DNA from: Candidatus Halobeggiatoa sp. HSG11
GTDB lineage: Bacteria > Pseudomonadota > Gammaproteobacteria > Beggiatoales > Beggiatoaceae
NCBI GenBank assembly: GCA_030378105.1
Contig: JAUCGL010000007.1
Span: 1 to 62,909, forward strand
DNA length: 62,909 nucleotides
Reading direction: 5' to 3'
This document shows positions 47,037 to 55,035 of this stretch, piece after piece. Numbering within the stretch: position 1 is the stretch's first letter; each line of letters starts with the position of its first letter. The position numbers and the translations under genes were made by a program. Under the pieces are notes generated by a model that saw only the letters and a program-made list of their open reading frames with translations, had not been told where the DNA came from and searched no databases.

Positions 47037-48611
47037 ATGAATACTCAGAATACTTCAATATCAGAACCACAAATTAAATATTTATATCAACTACTTGACC
47101 AAATTGAAAATGGTAAATTATTTGTATCCAAATTTCAACGAGGTTTTGTTTGGAAAGATGATCAACGTTTAGACCTGTTGCGAAGTATTAAATCAGGTAT
47201 TCCAATAGGTAGTCTCCTACTTTGGGAAACAACTCAATATAATTTACTCATTTTTGATAAAATTGGTGGACTTGTTGTACCTCCTTCCCCAAAATTAGGT
47301 TCTGAACGAGCTTATTTACTAGATGGTCATCAAAGGTTATCAACTCTTTTTGGTAGTCTCAAACGTCCAACTGATAAGTCTTTAGAACATAAAACCAATA
47401 TCGTTGATGATATAAATTGGAGAATATATTATGATTTAGAAAATGAAGATTTTCTCTTATTAAAAATACGTGACAATCCTAAAATTAATTGGATGCCGGT
47501 TAATGTATTATTAGATAGTCTTGCTTTATTAAAATTTTTACGTACATTAGAAAATGATGAATTAATTCAACGTGCTGATCGGCTTGCAAAAACGTTTATA
47601 AGTTACAAAATACCCTTAGTTGTTGTTGAAACAAATAATATAGAACATGCAACTACTGCTTTTCAAAGAATTAACAGTACCGGTAGTCAAATGACTAATG
47701 TTGACATGGTAGCAGCACTTAGTTGGAGTGAAGAATTTGATTTAAAAGAAAAGATACAAGAAGTTCAGGAAAAATTAGCTGATGTTGATTGGGGAACTTT
47801 AGATGAAAAATTAATTTTATCTGCTTGCAAAGCTGTTTTAGGACTAGAAATTTATAAAGCAAATACTGATGAAACTAGTAAAAGAATAAAGGAAAAACCA
47901 GAAATTATTGATAAGGTCACTGATAACTTTATTAAAACTGCTAAATTTTTTCAAGAGTGTGGTATTTATTCACCACAAATGTTGCCTTATAGTTATCAAA
48001 GTGTACTTTTAGCAGAAGCTATTAGAACTAACTTACCTTTTAATAGTACAACTTCTCAAGAACTAAAAAACTGGTTATGGCGAACTGCTTATATTGAAGA
48101 ATTTAGTGGTATTAATGAAGCAAGTATGCAAAGAATACTCGAAGATATTTTATCTATTGCTAATGGAAAAAATTATGAAATTGCCGAATTAAAAGAAAAA
48201 ATTTCACCATTTCCCAAAAAGTTTAACTTTAGAGCATCACGTGCTAAATTACTTGCTTTGAGACTAATGGAACTTAAACCACAATATATTAATGGAAAGC
48301 CATTTGAAGCAGGAACGTTATTAGCTTCACATGGTCGTTATGCTATATTACGCCTAATTTCTCGTAATTCGTCACCAGAAAATTGTTTCATTGTTAAACC
48401 ACAAAATTCTTCTAAATTTAAGAACTATTTATTAAATCCACTAGAAACTTGGGATAAAGATTTTTTACGTAGTCATGCTATTTCTGAAGATGCTGCACAA
48501 GCGTTGAAACAAGACGATTACGAGACATTTCTTTCAGAACGGAGACAAACTTTGATTGAGTTGGAAAAATCATTTATTGAGCCATTAGGACTTGACTATG
48601 ATTCTGAATGA
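47037..48611 (+). CDS. DUF262 (GmrS-like/ParB-fold) domain protein
   Basis: 524 aa. DUF262 signature: FQRGFVWKDDQRLDLLRSIK, GIPIGSLLLWE and YLLDGHQRLSTLFGSL (DGHQR 96-100, a variant of DGQQR), later TTAFQRINSTGSQMTNVD. DUF262 is the NTP-binding/nicking N-terminal half of GmrSD modification-dependent nucleases and occurs in several phage-defence proteins. The usual C-terminal DUF1524 HNH nuclease with its H...N motif is not evident; the C-terminal part (~280-524) is helical. It starts 12 bases after the TOPRIM gene stop, so all three genes form one operon. Confidence 0.85.
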   Translation: MNTQNTSISEPQIKYLYQLLDQIENGKLFVSKFQRGFVWKDDQRLDLLRSIKSGIPIGSLLLWETTQYNLLIFDKIGGLVVPPSPKLGSERAYLLDGHQRLSTLFGSLKRPTDKSLEHKTNIVDDINWRIYYDLENEDFLLLKIRDNPKINWMPVNVLLDSLALLKFLRTLENDELIQRADRLAKTFISYKIPLVVVETNNIEHATTAFQRINSTGSQMTNVDMVAALSWSEEFDLKEKIQEVQEKLADVDWGTLDEKLILSACKAVLGLEIYKANTDETSKRIKEKPEIIDKVTDNFIKTAKFFQECGIYSPQMLPYSYQSVLLAEAIRTNLPFNSTTSQELKNWLWRTAYIEEFSGINEASMQRILEDILSIANGKNYEIAELKEKISPFPKKFNFRASRAKLLALRLMELKPQYINGKPFEAGTLLASHGRYAILRLISRNSSPENCFIVKPQNSSKFKNYLLNPLETWDKDFLRSHAISEDAAQALKQDDYETFLSERRQTLIELEKSFIEPLGLDYDSE

Positions 48612-48639
48612 TATTAACAATATTTATTGGTGCATAGCA

Positions 48640-48705
48640 AGTTCGTTTGGTATATTAAGCAAAGCTCCATACACCAAATCCCAAATTTAATCATAATTAT
48701 TAAGA
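48640..48705. repeat. Hairpin repeat on the right flank of the ATPase cassette
   Basis: AAGTTCGTTTGGTATATTAA, then GCAAAGCTCCATACACCAAA and an AT-rich tail matching 44399-44463 in the same orientation. It starts ~29 bases after the DUF262 gene stop. See that entry for the caution. Confidence 0.5.
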
Positions 48706-48859
48706 GATTTCATAATACTAACGGAACTTTCATATCCCGTTAGCTATTCAATTCCTCATCAAAACCTGTTATTATTTATCTCAACATCTCCTATCTTATT
48801 AGGCAACTCTCCCACACTTTGATGAGCTAAAGAAATAATTAAGCAGCACTGAAAATTTT

Positions 48860-49093
48860 ATGAATACACTTAATTTAACAATACTACAAGAAAAATTATC
48901 TCAAGTAATTGATAATGTATTGCAAACAGGAATTCCAGTTGAAATTGAACGTAATGGCCGTAAAGTAATGATTATTGAAGTGAAATCCCAACAATCAGTT
49001 ACAGAAAGGTTAAAGATACATCCTTTATTTACTGATAATATAAATTTTGACACGCCAACGGAATGGGAATGGAACGAAACGAAAAACCTATAG
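48860..49093 (+). CDS. Phd/YefM-like antitoxin of a toxin-antitoxin pair
   Basis: 77 aa. The N-terminal half (TILQEKLSQVIDNVLQTGIP, VEIERNGRKVMIIE) has the short strand-helix pattern of Phd/YefM-type DNA-binding antitoxins, and the C-terminal half (HPLFTDNINFDTPTEWEWNE) is an acidic, probably toxin-binding tail. Its end overlaps the start of a PIN-domain toxin gene by 31 bases, as is typical of these operons. Confidence 0.75.
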   Translation: MNTLNLTILQEKLSQVIDNVLQTGIPVEIERNGRKVMIIEVKSQQSVTERLKIHPLFTDNINFDTPTEWEWNETKNL

Positions 49094-49287
49094 TTTATGT
49101 AGATACTCATATCGTTACTAGAATGGTGGCTGGAAAACTGAATGACTTAAGTCAAAAAGCAATAGAATTATTGGATAATGGGAACTTATTTTACTCACCA
49201 ATGGTAGAGCTTGAATTACACTACCTCTATGAACGAAACAGAATACCTTGTACACCTGATGAAATTCTTTCTTATCTACCTACTTAA
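49063..49287 (+). pseudogene. Truncated PIN-domain (VapC-like) toxin
   Basis: 74 aa, about half a VapC. It contains the first PIN aspartate (PIVYVDTHIVTRMV) and the conserved Glu region (SPMVELELHYLYERN), but stops after TPDEILSYLPT at 49288. The C-terminal half, with the remaining aspartates (usually the RDPFDR region), is missing, and nothing downstream to 49805 restores it in any frame I checked. Probably an inactivated toxin beside a surviving antitoxin. Confidence 0.7.
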
Positions 49288-49805
49288 AAAAGCTTTTTTA
49301 CAAGTAAGCAACACAGCCTCTTAATAAAATAAATATTTTGTCAATGCGTAAGTTCTATTCAGATAAAAAATCCCTTTAATTATCAAAATCCAGTGAATGA
49401 AATTATCATTGATTTGTAGGGATTACCAATTCTTTTTAATGGGAGCATCTGTAAGCTCTTTTATGGTTTTTGACTTAAAAAATATTTTATTGTAGTATAA
49501 TGATTGTTGTTGGAAAATTATTGCAAGTTATAATTATAAAAGATATTGAAAATACTACCAAATATACTTAGCAACTTAATTATTTTATGTTTTAAACAAT
49601 ACTTTTGTCACAAATACCTATAATTAGCATAGTTGTTATGTAATATATTGAAAATACATTAAATTAACTTTTATGCAAATTAAAATGTATAGAAAAATAA
49701 ATATTTGGATTTTATATAATAAAGTTCATAACTACAATTGTTTATATGTGATTTTGACGAAAGGTATTGTTAAATAAAATTACTTTCAAACGAGTATAAT
49801 GATAT
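49288..49805. other. 518-bp AT-rich gap without recognised genes
   Basis: Begins with an AAAAAAGCTTTTTT palindrome (~49287-49300) that could end transcription of the toxin-antitoxin pair. The rest is AT-rich. No coding frame, tRNA or member of the dispersed repeat families was seen. Confidence 0.4.
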
Positions 49806-50276
49806 ATGAAACAGATATTCATTTATTTTTTGGCCATTATGTTTATGAATAGTTGTGCATCTAAACATAAAAAAACTGAAGAAGAACTAAGTAATTTACG
49901 TTTTATGGATGCAGATACTTTTGATAAAAATCTTTCTGAATCCATGATGGTTGATACGAAAACTATAACTGTATCCATGATAGGAAAAGTATCAATTAAT
50001 AATATGCCAAAACGATTGAGTAAATGGTTAAGCATAATAACAGCTAAGAATGGACAGGTCGATTTTGAACCAACTACACCGCTTAAACCACCAGTCAATG
50101 AGAGGACTACGGGCAGTCTATCTGTTGGTGCAATTATAGGAATATTACCCACCGCTTATGATTTTTTAAAAGATGAATTGTCTTATGGTTCAGCTATTAA
50201 TTATAACGCTGTCCTTTACTACCAACCTAATAATGGTTTATTAGAAAGAATATCATTTATCAAAAAAAATGAATAA
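49806..50276 (+). CDS. Small lipoprotein
   Basis: 156 aa. The signal peptide ends in a lipobox (IMFMNSC, Cys17), so a membrane-anchored lipoprotein is expected. The mature part is a short helical region (KHKKTEEELSNLRFMDADTF) followed by a strand-rich region (TKTITVSMIGKVSINNMPKR, YNAVLYYQPNNGLLERISFI). No family recognised. It overlaps the following secreted CUB-like gene by 8 bases, so the two are probably made together. Confidence 0.7.
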   Translation: MKQIFIYFLAIMFMNSCASKHKKTEEELSNLRFMDADTFDKNLSESMMVDTKTITVSMIGKVSINNMPKRLSKWLSIITAKNGQVDFEPTTPLKPPVNERTTGSLSVGAIIGILPTAYDFLKDELSYGSAINYNAVLYYQPNNGLLERISFIKKNE

Positions 50277-51348
50277 AATGTTGTTTTTTACCGTATTGTT
50301 TATTACCACAACAGCAAATGCCGATGATTCCTTCACTTCATTTGCAGTTGGTGAATATGCAGGTCAACAGAAATATACTAATAACCTAACATTAAATAAA
50401 CGTCTGACAATTTTAGATGCGGATGAATTAGAAGTTAATATTGTTGGTAAGACAGAAAAATGTTGTGATTATATAACTATTTATGCTGATAAAAAATTCA
50501 AATTTAGTGGTGTAATTAAAAAACGTCTTGTTGTGCAAGGTCCTTCAATAAAAGTGATTTTTAAATCCGATGGACGTACTACCGACAAAGGAGTATCAGT
50601 TAAAATAACCACTCGTTTGCCGGCTAATATATTTAATGATATAAAGAAACAGTTAATAGTTGCCATCACTAAAATATTGAAATATGGTACAAATAATATT
50701 TATTTAAAAATTAATCGTAATTTACAAACTCTTAAAAAATTACATGCAACAGTTAAAACAACTAAAGAAATAAATTTAATACTCAATGAAGTAATTAATG
50801 AATTAATTGTTATTGGACAAACATACAAGGAGATTGCTACTATGAATTCAGATATTATGCGGATACATCAACAACAATTTGAAATTATTGAAAATCTTAA
50901 ACAAGAAACTTCATATAACATTGACAAAATTCAACAAAAACATCAAGAATATCAGACTTTACTTAATGATACTCAAACCAACTTAAAAATGCTTGATGAT
51001 TCTGTGGAAAAACAAAAACTTACTTTCTCTGTTAATGGCTATAATGCTATTATGCAAACTTTGGTCGAACAACAACAAATTTGGGATAAATTCTATAATG
51101 AGCAAGAGACTATCGCAAATAAACTAACTAACCATTCCCAAAAAATTAAACTATTGCTCCATGTACTAGGAATTAATGCTCAAATTTATAAACAATCTGC
51201 TAATGTAGCTTTATTACGCAAACCTTCTGTATTAAAATTGGATAATTTAATCGATCTACCTGAATTACAGAATATCATTAATGACCTTGGAATAAGTGAA
51301 ACTGATATTTTGGAACAGTTAGAAAAAATTAAGCAGGCTGATTTGTAA
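50269..51348 (+). CDS. Exported CUB-like / coiled-coil protein
   Basis: 359 aa. Signal peptide MNKMLFFTVLFITTTANADD. Residues ~45-120 resemble a CUB-like beta domain (CCDYITIYADKKFKFSGVIK, VVQGPSIKVIFKSDGRTTDK, then GVSVKITT), with the Cys-DYI...FSG...V.F.SD order of that family. The remaining ~230 residues are predicted coiled coil (QQFEIIENLKQETSYNIDKI, QQKHQEYQTLLNDTQ). It is likely periplasmic or surface-exposed and paired with the lipoprotein encoded just upstream. Function unknown. Confidence 0.7.
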   Translation: MNKMLFFTVLFITTTANADDSFTSFAVGEYAGQQKYTNNLTLNKRLTILDADELEVNIVGKTEKCCDYITIYADKKFKFSGVIKKRLVVQGPSIKVIFKSDGRTTDKGVSVKITTRLPANIFNDIKKQLIVAITKILKYGTNNIYLKINRNLQTLKKLHATVKTTKEINLILNEVINELIVIGQTYKEIATMNSDIMRIHQQQFEIIENLKQETSYNIDKIQQKHQEYQTLLNDTQTNLKMLDDSVEKQKLTFSVNGYNAIMQTLVEQQQIWDKFYNEQETIANKLTNHSQKIKLLLHVLGINAQIYKQSANVALLRKPSVLKLDNLIDLPELQNIINDLGISETDILEQLEKIKQADL

Positions 51349-51464
51349 TATGCTTGCTCTTTATACAGAATATTTTTGGTTATCTGAATTAATAAAGTTA
51401 AAAATCAATTTTCGTTAACTAAAAAATTCTGAAGTCTTTGGAATATATTATTTATAGGAATATT

Positions 51465-51893
51465 ATGCAAATACAAGAAGTATTAACTCAAAAAACAAGT
51501 GGTATTTTCTCTATTGAAGCTACTAAAACTATGTTATCTGCTGTTAAAGAAATGTATAAAAAACGGACAGCAGCTTTGTTAGTACAGTCTGAAACTGGTG
51601 AAACAGTTGGAATACTTACAGAACGAGATGTTTTAGGTTTTTATGCCAAACAACAAGGTGATGCCAATCAAATCACTGTTGCAGAAGTTATGACTAAAAA
51701 GTTGTTTGTAGAAACTTTAGATTCAACAGTTGATAAAGCTGAGTTCATCATGACTACTAAAAAAATCAGACATTTGCCTATAGTAGATGACGGAAAAGTA
51801 ATCGGTATCGTTTCCATTGGAGATTTGGTCAAAGCACAACTACAGGAAACTGCGGTAGAAGCTAAATCTTTAAGTGATTATATTGTCAGTTAA
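51465..51893 (+). CDS. Tandem CBS-domain protein
   Basis: 142 aa from the ATG at 51465, which has AGGAA 5 bases upstream; an ATG 9 codons earlier is less likely. Two CBS repeats: the first with GETVGILTERDVLG, the second with MTTKKIRHLPIVDDGKVIGI and VSIGDLVK. These form an adenosyl-ligand-binding Bateman module, usually sensing AMP/ATP or SAM. No enzyme domain is attached, so it is a stand-alone regulator. Neighbours give no hint of its target. Confidence 0.9.
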   Translation: MQIQEVLTQKTSGIFSIEATKTMLSAVKEMYKKRTAALLVQSETGETVGILTERDVLGFYAKQQGDANQITVAEVMTKKLFVETLDSTVDKAEFIMTTKKIRHLPIVDDGKVIGIVSIGDLVKAQLQETAVEAKSLSDYIVS

Positions 51894-52065
51894 TTTTTTT
51901 CCCATCAAACTTAATTTCTTTTTAAGAGGTAGGCATTAAGTCTACCTTTAATTACAGAACAAATATTACAAAAAATTTGGTTAAGACGTTGACCCAAAGG
52001 CAATTATCTAATCTATCTAAAATGTCTAATAATATTGACAAACTCACTGTTAACCCATGGTAATA

Positions 52066-52127
52066 GAGGCGATGGGACGGGGAGTTGCTTTATGTGTGGA
52101 GTTGTCCGATAAAACAGGACGTGTTGG
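52066..52127. repeat. Copy of the GTGTGGAGTTGTCCGATAA dispersed motif
   Basis: AGGCGATGGGACGGGGAGTT, then GCTTTATGTGTGGAGTTGTC and CGATAAAACAGGACGTG align with 56767-56824 and partly with 13576-13613. It lies in the ~330-base gap 51894-52224, between convergent genes. Nothing else is recognised there. Confidence 0.45.
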
Positions 52128-52224
52128 AGCAAATAACCGTTTCGCTGAAAAATTGATTAGTTCACGGAATATGGACGTTCCGTAGACATCATGAAATTTC
52201 TGCAAAATTCCTTACACCAAAACT

Positions 52225-52515
52225 TTATTGACTTCTATGGTAATTTTTCATTTCGAGTCTATTAGGAATAACTCTATGCTCTAACATGTCAAAAAAACCA
52301 ACAACTGCTCCCACACATGCACCAACCATAAGTAAACCTACAATTTCAAATACCATAGTTTCACTGCCAACACTAGGTGTTAAAACTCCAAAAAATAACA
52401 ACATCATTAAAGTTGCACTGACAATGGCAATACCAGTTAACATACCAAAAAATGCTCTTATTGATGCTCTGATCAATGCAATAATTATTTTTCCAATAAG
52501 TTTTTTTATTAACAT
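52225..52515 (-). CDS. Small membrane protein
   Basis: 96 aa. Two hydrophobic helices (AFFGMLTGIAIVSATLMMLL and MVFEIVGLLMVGACVGAVVG) with glycine-zipper-like spacing, a basic N-terminus (MLIKKLIGK) and a polar tail (LEHRVIPNRLEMKNYHRSQ). GGGAT lies 5 bases before the ATG. No family recognised. It stands alone, so it is a plausible but unproven gene. Confidence 0.55.
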   Translation of the reverse strand: MLIKKLIGKIIIALIRASIRAFFGMLTGIAIVSATLMMLLFFGVLTPSVGSETMVFEIVGLLMVGACVGAVVGFFDMLEHRVIPNRLEMKNYHRSQ

Positions 52516-52757
52516 TTTTCTATCCCTCTACCAATTTATTTGATAAATATGTGATAATATTGAATTTGCTACCTGATTAATAATCAGCAAAAAATAGGCC
52601 AACAGTTAGCTATCCTTGCATAAGGTGTGATTTACTTGGTTATTATTATCTAGTTGATATGTATGGAATAAATTTGATAAACATGGTAATATAATATTTT
52701 CACCCATCCAGATAGTTATTAGGTTTTAAGTTATACACTCATTAAATAGAGGAAGTT

Positions 52758-53504
52758 ATGAATCGAAATGCGAGTTTTTGGAATAATAAATGGCGGCAAT
52801 CTCCTATTACTTATACTGGTAGGGCTTTACGAGGAAGTACTGAACGAATTGTTTGTGATGTTAAATGTTTTATTACTCCAAACGATACTATATTAGATGA
52901 AATAATTCGTGATTATCGTCTTCGGAAATCTACTCATAATGATACTGCACATGCAGTTCAAAAATTTGTAGTTAATTTTCTTGACTATGTTGGAGATGAT
53001 GACGCAAGTGAATGTCCAGAATTTTGGTTATTTCCTTTTGAAACTCTGCAATCTGGTGTAGGTGATTGTGAAGACGGTGCTATTTTAATAGCAAGTTTAA
53101 TGCTTAAAGCTGGAATTCCCGCTTATAGAATTAAAGTTGCTGCTGGTTATGTACAAGCATCTCCCACCGCTCCACAAGGAGGACATGCTTATTGTGTTTA
53201 TCTAGCTGACAGAAGTTATGGTAATCAAGATTGGGTTGTTTTGGATTGGTGCTATTATGAAGACTCACGTATAGCTCCAGAAGATAAACCTTTAGCAAGA
53301 AGAGGTGGTTATCGAGGTTGCTACAAAGATATTTGGTTCACATTTAATAATGAATTCTCTTGGAATCAAAGTAGTTTGGAAATTGATGCTCGGCGAATAA
53401 GTAGAGGTCAAGCTGAAGCAACTGGCAGTTCAAGTGGTGTTATTAAACAGGAAAATCCAATCACAGCAGTTATGGATAACATTAAAGCAAAAATTAAGAA
53501 TTAA
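52758..53504 (+). CDS. Transglutaminase-like cysteine protease-fold protein without signal peptide
   Basis: 248 aa. The catalytic triad is visible in order: Cys104 (SGVGDCEDGAILIAS), His143 (PQGGHAYCVY) and Asp163 (DWVVLDWCYYED). This is the transglutaminase/papain-like fold used for peptide cleavage or crosslinking. The N-terminus (MNRNASFWNNKWRQSPITYT) is not a signal peptide, unlike most periplasmic bacterial members, so a cytoplasmic or phage-derived role is possible. A good ribosome site (GAGGAAG) precedes the ATG. Standing alone; no phage genes seen nearby. Confidence 0.8.
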   Translation: MNRNASFWNNKWRQSPITYTGRALRGSTERIVCDVKCFITPNDTILDEIIRDYRLRKSTHNDTAHAVQKFVVNFLDYVGDDDASECPEFWLFPFETLQSGVGDCEDGAILIASLMLKAGIPAYRIKVAAGYVQASPTAPQGGHAYCVYLADRSYGNQDWVVLDWCYYEDSRIAPEDKPLARRGGYRGCYKDIWFTFNNEFSWNQSSLEIDARRISRGQAEATGSSSGVIKQENPITAVMDNIKAKIKN

Positions 53505-53580
53505 TTATGTGTTTATCAGATATTTTGGAGTCCAAAGCTTCAGCTTTGACTTAATTATCAAAATTCATAGCTTTTGTGTG

Positions 53581-53613
53581 AAACCTGCGAGGTTTAAGAA
53601 ACCTCGTAGGTTT
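53581..53613. terminator. AAACCTGCGAGG hairpin
   Basis: AAACCTGCGAGGTTTAAG and AAACCTCGTAGGTTT form a stem, followed by TAAG. A second short stem, TCCAAAGCTTCAGCTTTGAC, is at ~53530-53549 and has a twin at ~43325. Together they lie ~25-110 bases after the transglutaminase-like gene and could end its transcript. Confidence 0.45.
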
Positions 53614-53738
53614 TAAGTGAAATTATTTATCTGAAAAACTATAATTAAAAATATGTTGAATGTGTTGAAGCACATCATCATACTTAATTTAAATAGCTTT
53701 CTATGTAATATCAGTTATTTATTAATAAGGAATCAAAA

Positions 53739-54260
53739 ATGTCTCAATGGTTCATGATAACCTTAGTTGGTAAAGACCAAACCGGAATCGTTGCCAAAAT
53801 AACTACAGCTTTATTTGACAACAATTGTAATTTAGGCGAAGCTTCCATGTTACGTTTAGGCGGAAACTTTACTGTTATGCTTATGGTAAGTTATGATGGA
53901 AAAGTGCAAAATTTAACCACATTTTTACAACCAATTTCTGATAGTTTGCAGCTACAACTACACATAGATGCGATTGATGGACAGTTACATCATCACCAAC
54001 AACCTAATTTACGAATCAGGGTACATGGAGCAGATAGAACCGGAATTGTTGCTCAAGTAACCACAGCTCTGGCAGAAGTCGGGTTTAATATCCTTGATTT
54101 AGAATCTGATGTTGGAGGAACAGATAATAAACCTTTTTATGTAGTAGATATTGAAGGAATTGCCACAAATGGCATTGAACCAGTAGAAACCGCTATGCAA
54201 GGTTTGTTAGGAAACGAAATAGAAATAAAACTTGAACCAATTGAAACGGTAATGATGTAA
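53739..54260 (+). CDS. GcvR-like protein with two ACT domains
   Basis: 173 aa, two ACT domains in tandem (SQWFMITLVGKDQTGIVAKI and, after ~95 residues, LRIRVHGADRTGIVAQVTTA), the layout of GcvR, which represses the glycine-cleavage operon through GcvA in E. coli. SD AAGGAA lies 7 bases upstream. The peptide deformylase gene begins 1 base after its stop. The glycine-cleavage genes themselves are not in the window, so a general amino-acid-sensing role is the safe statement. Confidence 0.85.
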   Translation: MSQWFMITLVGKDQTGIVAKITTALFDNNCNLGEASMLRLGGNFTVMLMVSYDGKVQNLTTFLQPISDSLQLQLHIDAIDGQLHHHQQPNLRIRVHGADRTGIVAQVTTALAEVGFNILDLESDVGGTDNKPFYVVDIEGIATNGIEPVETAMQGLLGNEIEIKLEPIETVMM

Positions 54261-54261
54261 A

Positions 54262-54768
54262 ATGGCTGTACTTGATTTATTAATTTATCCAGATTCACGT
54301 TTAAAAACAATTTCTTCTCCAGTAGAGTCATTTGACAAAAAATTGCTAGATTTTATTACCGATTTGGAAGATACCATAGCTGCTGCACCGGGTAGTGTAG
54401 GAATTGCTGCTCCCCAAGTTGGTGAATTTAAACGTATTGTTATTGTTGATGTTTCTACAAAAGCAAATATTAAACATCATGGCCATTTAAGACTGATTAA
54501 TCCTGAAATTGTTCATTGGAAAGGTTTTGCAGTTGGTCGTGAAGGTTGTATGTCAGTACCTGATTATATTGGCAATGTGGTTCGGGCAAAAAATATTAAA
54601 TTGTTAGCGATGGATGAATATGGAATTCAACATGAATATGAAATGACTGGTTATGAGGCTCGTGCAGTTCAACATGAAATTGATCATTTAGAGGGGATGT
54701 TATTTTTGGACCGTTTGGTTAGTCGCCGTCATGATTTGTTGCAGCGTGAAAATAGACATCTTTCCTAA
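54262..54768 (+). CDS. def: Peptide deformylase
   Basis: 168 aa. Removes the formyl group from nascent chains. All three motifs: GIAAPQVG (47-54), EGCMSVP with metal Cys96, and QHEIDHLEG with metal His138/His142 and catalytic Glu139. Length as in E. coli Def. Directly follows the gcvR-like gene, so the usual def-fmt operon is not present here; any fmt gene must be elsewhere. Confidence 0.97.
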   Translation: MAVLDLLIYPDSRLKTISSPVESFDKKLLDFITDLEDTIAAAPGSVGIAAPQVGEFKRIVIVDVSTKANIKHHGHLRLINPEIVHWKGFAVGREGCMSVPDYIGNVVRAKNIKLLAMDEYGIQHEYEMTGYEARAVQHEIDHLEGMLFLDRLVSRRHDLLQRENRHLS

Positions 54769-54818
54769 ATAAGTATATATACTTACTTAACTGAGCTTGC
54801 CGCAAAAAGCTTTTATAT

Positions 54819-54916
54819 TCCACCGATTTCATCGGTGGCTATTCATATTCAATCCTTTCAGGATTTGAACACCCCAACGGGGTGAAACTTGAATAGCCAT
54901 AGGCGAAACCTATGGA
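54819..54916. repeat. Dispersed hairpin repeat (CCACCGATTTC...GAAACCTATGG)
   Basis: A stem CCACCGA/TCGGTGG with CTATTCA, then ACCCCAACGGGGT, then TGAATAGCCATAGG with CCTATGG. CTATTCA and TGAATAG also pair with each other, giving a two-armed structure of ~98 bases. It lies in the 267-base gap between the convergent def and REC-kinase genes and may stop transcription from both. Confidence 0.55.
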
Positions 54917-55035
54917 ACAAATTAATTAAAATGCTTCTGCGTCAACCATCAGTTATTTAGGAAAGATGTCTATTATACACTTTTTTTGATTTACCTGTAG
55001 ATAATGAGAAGTTAAAAACTTTCGTTCCTAAACAA

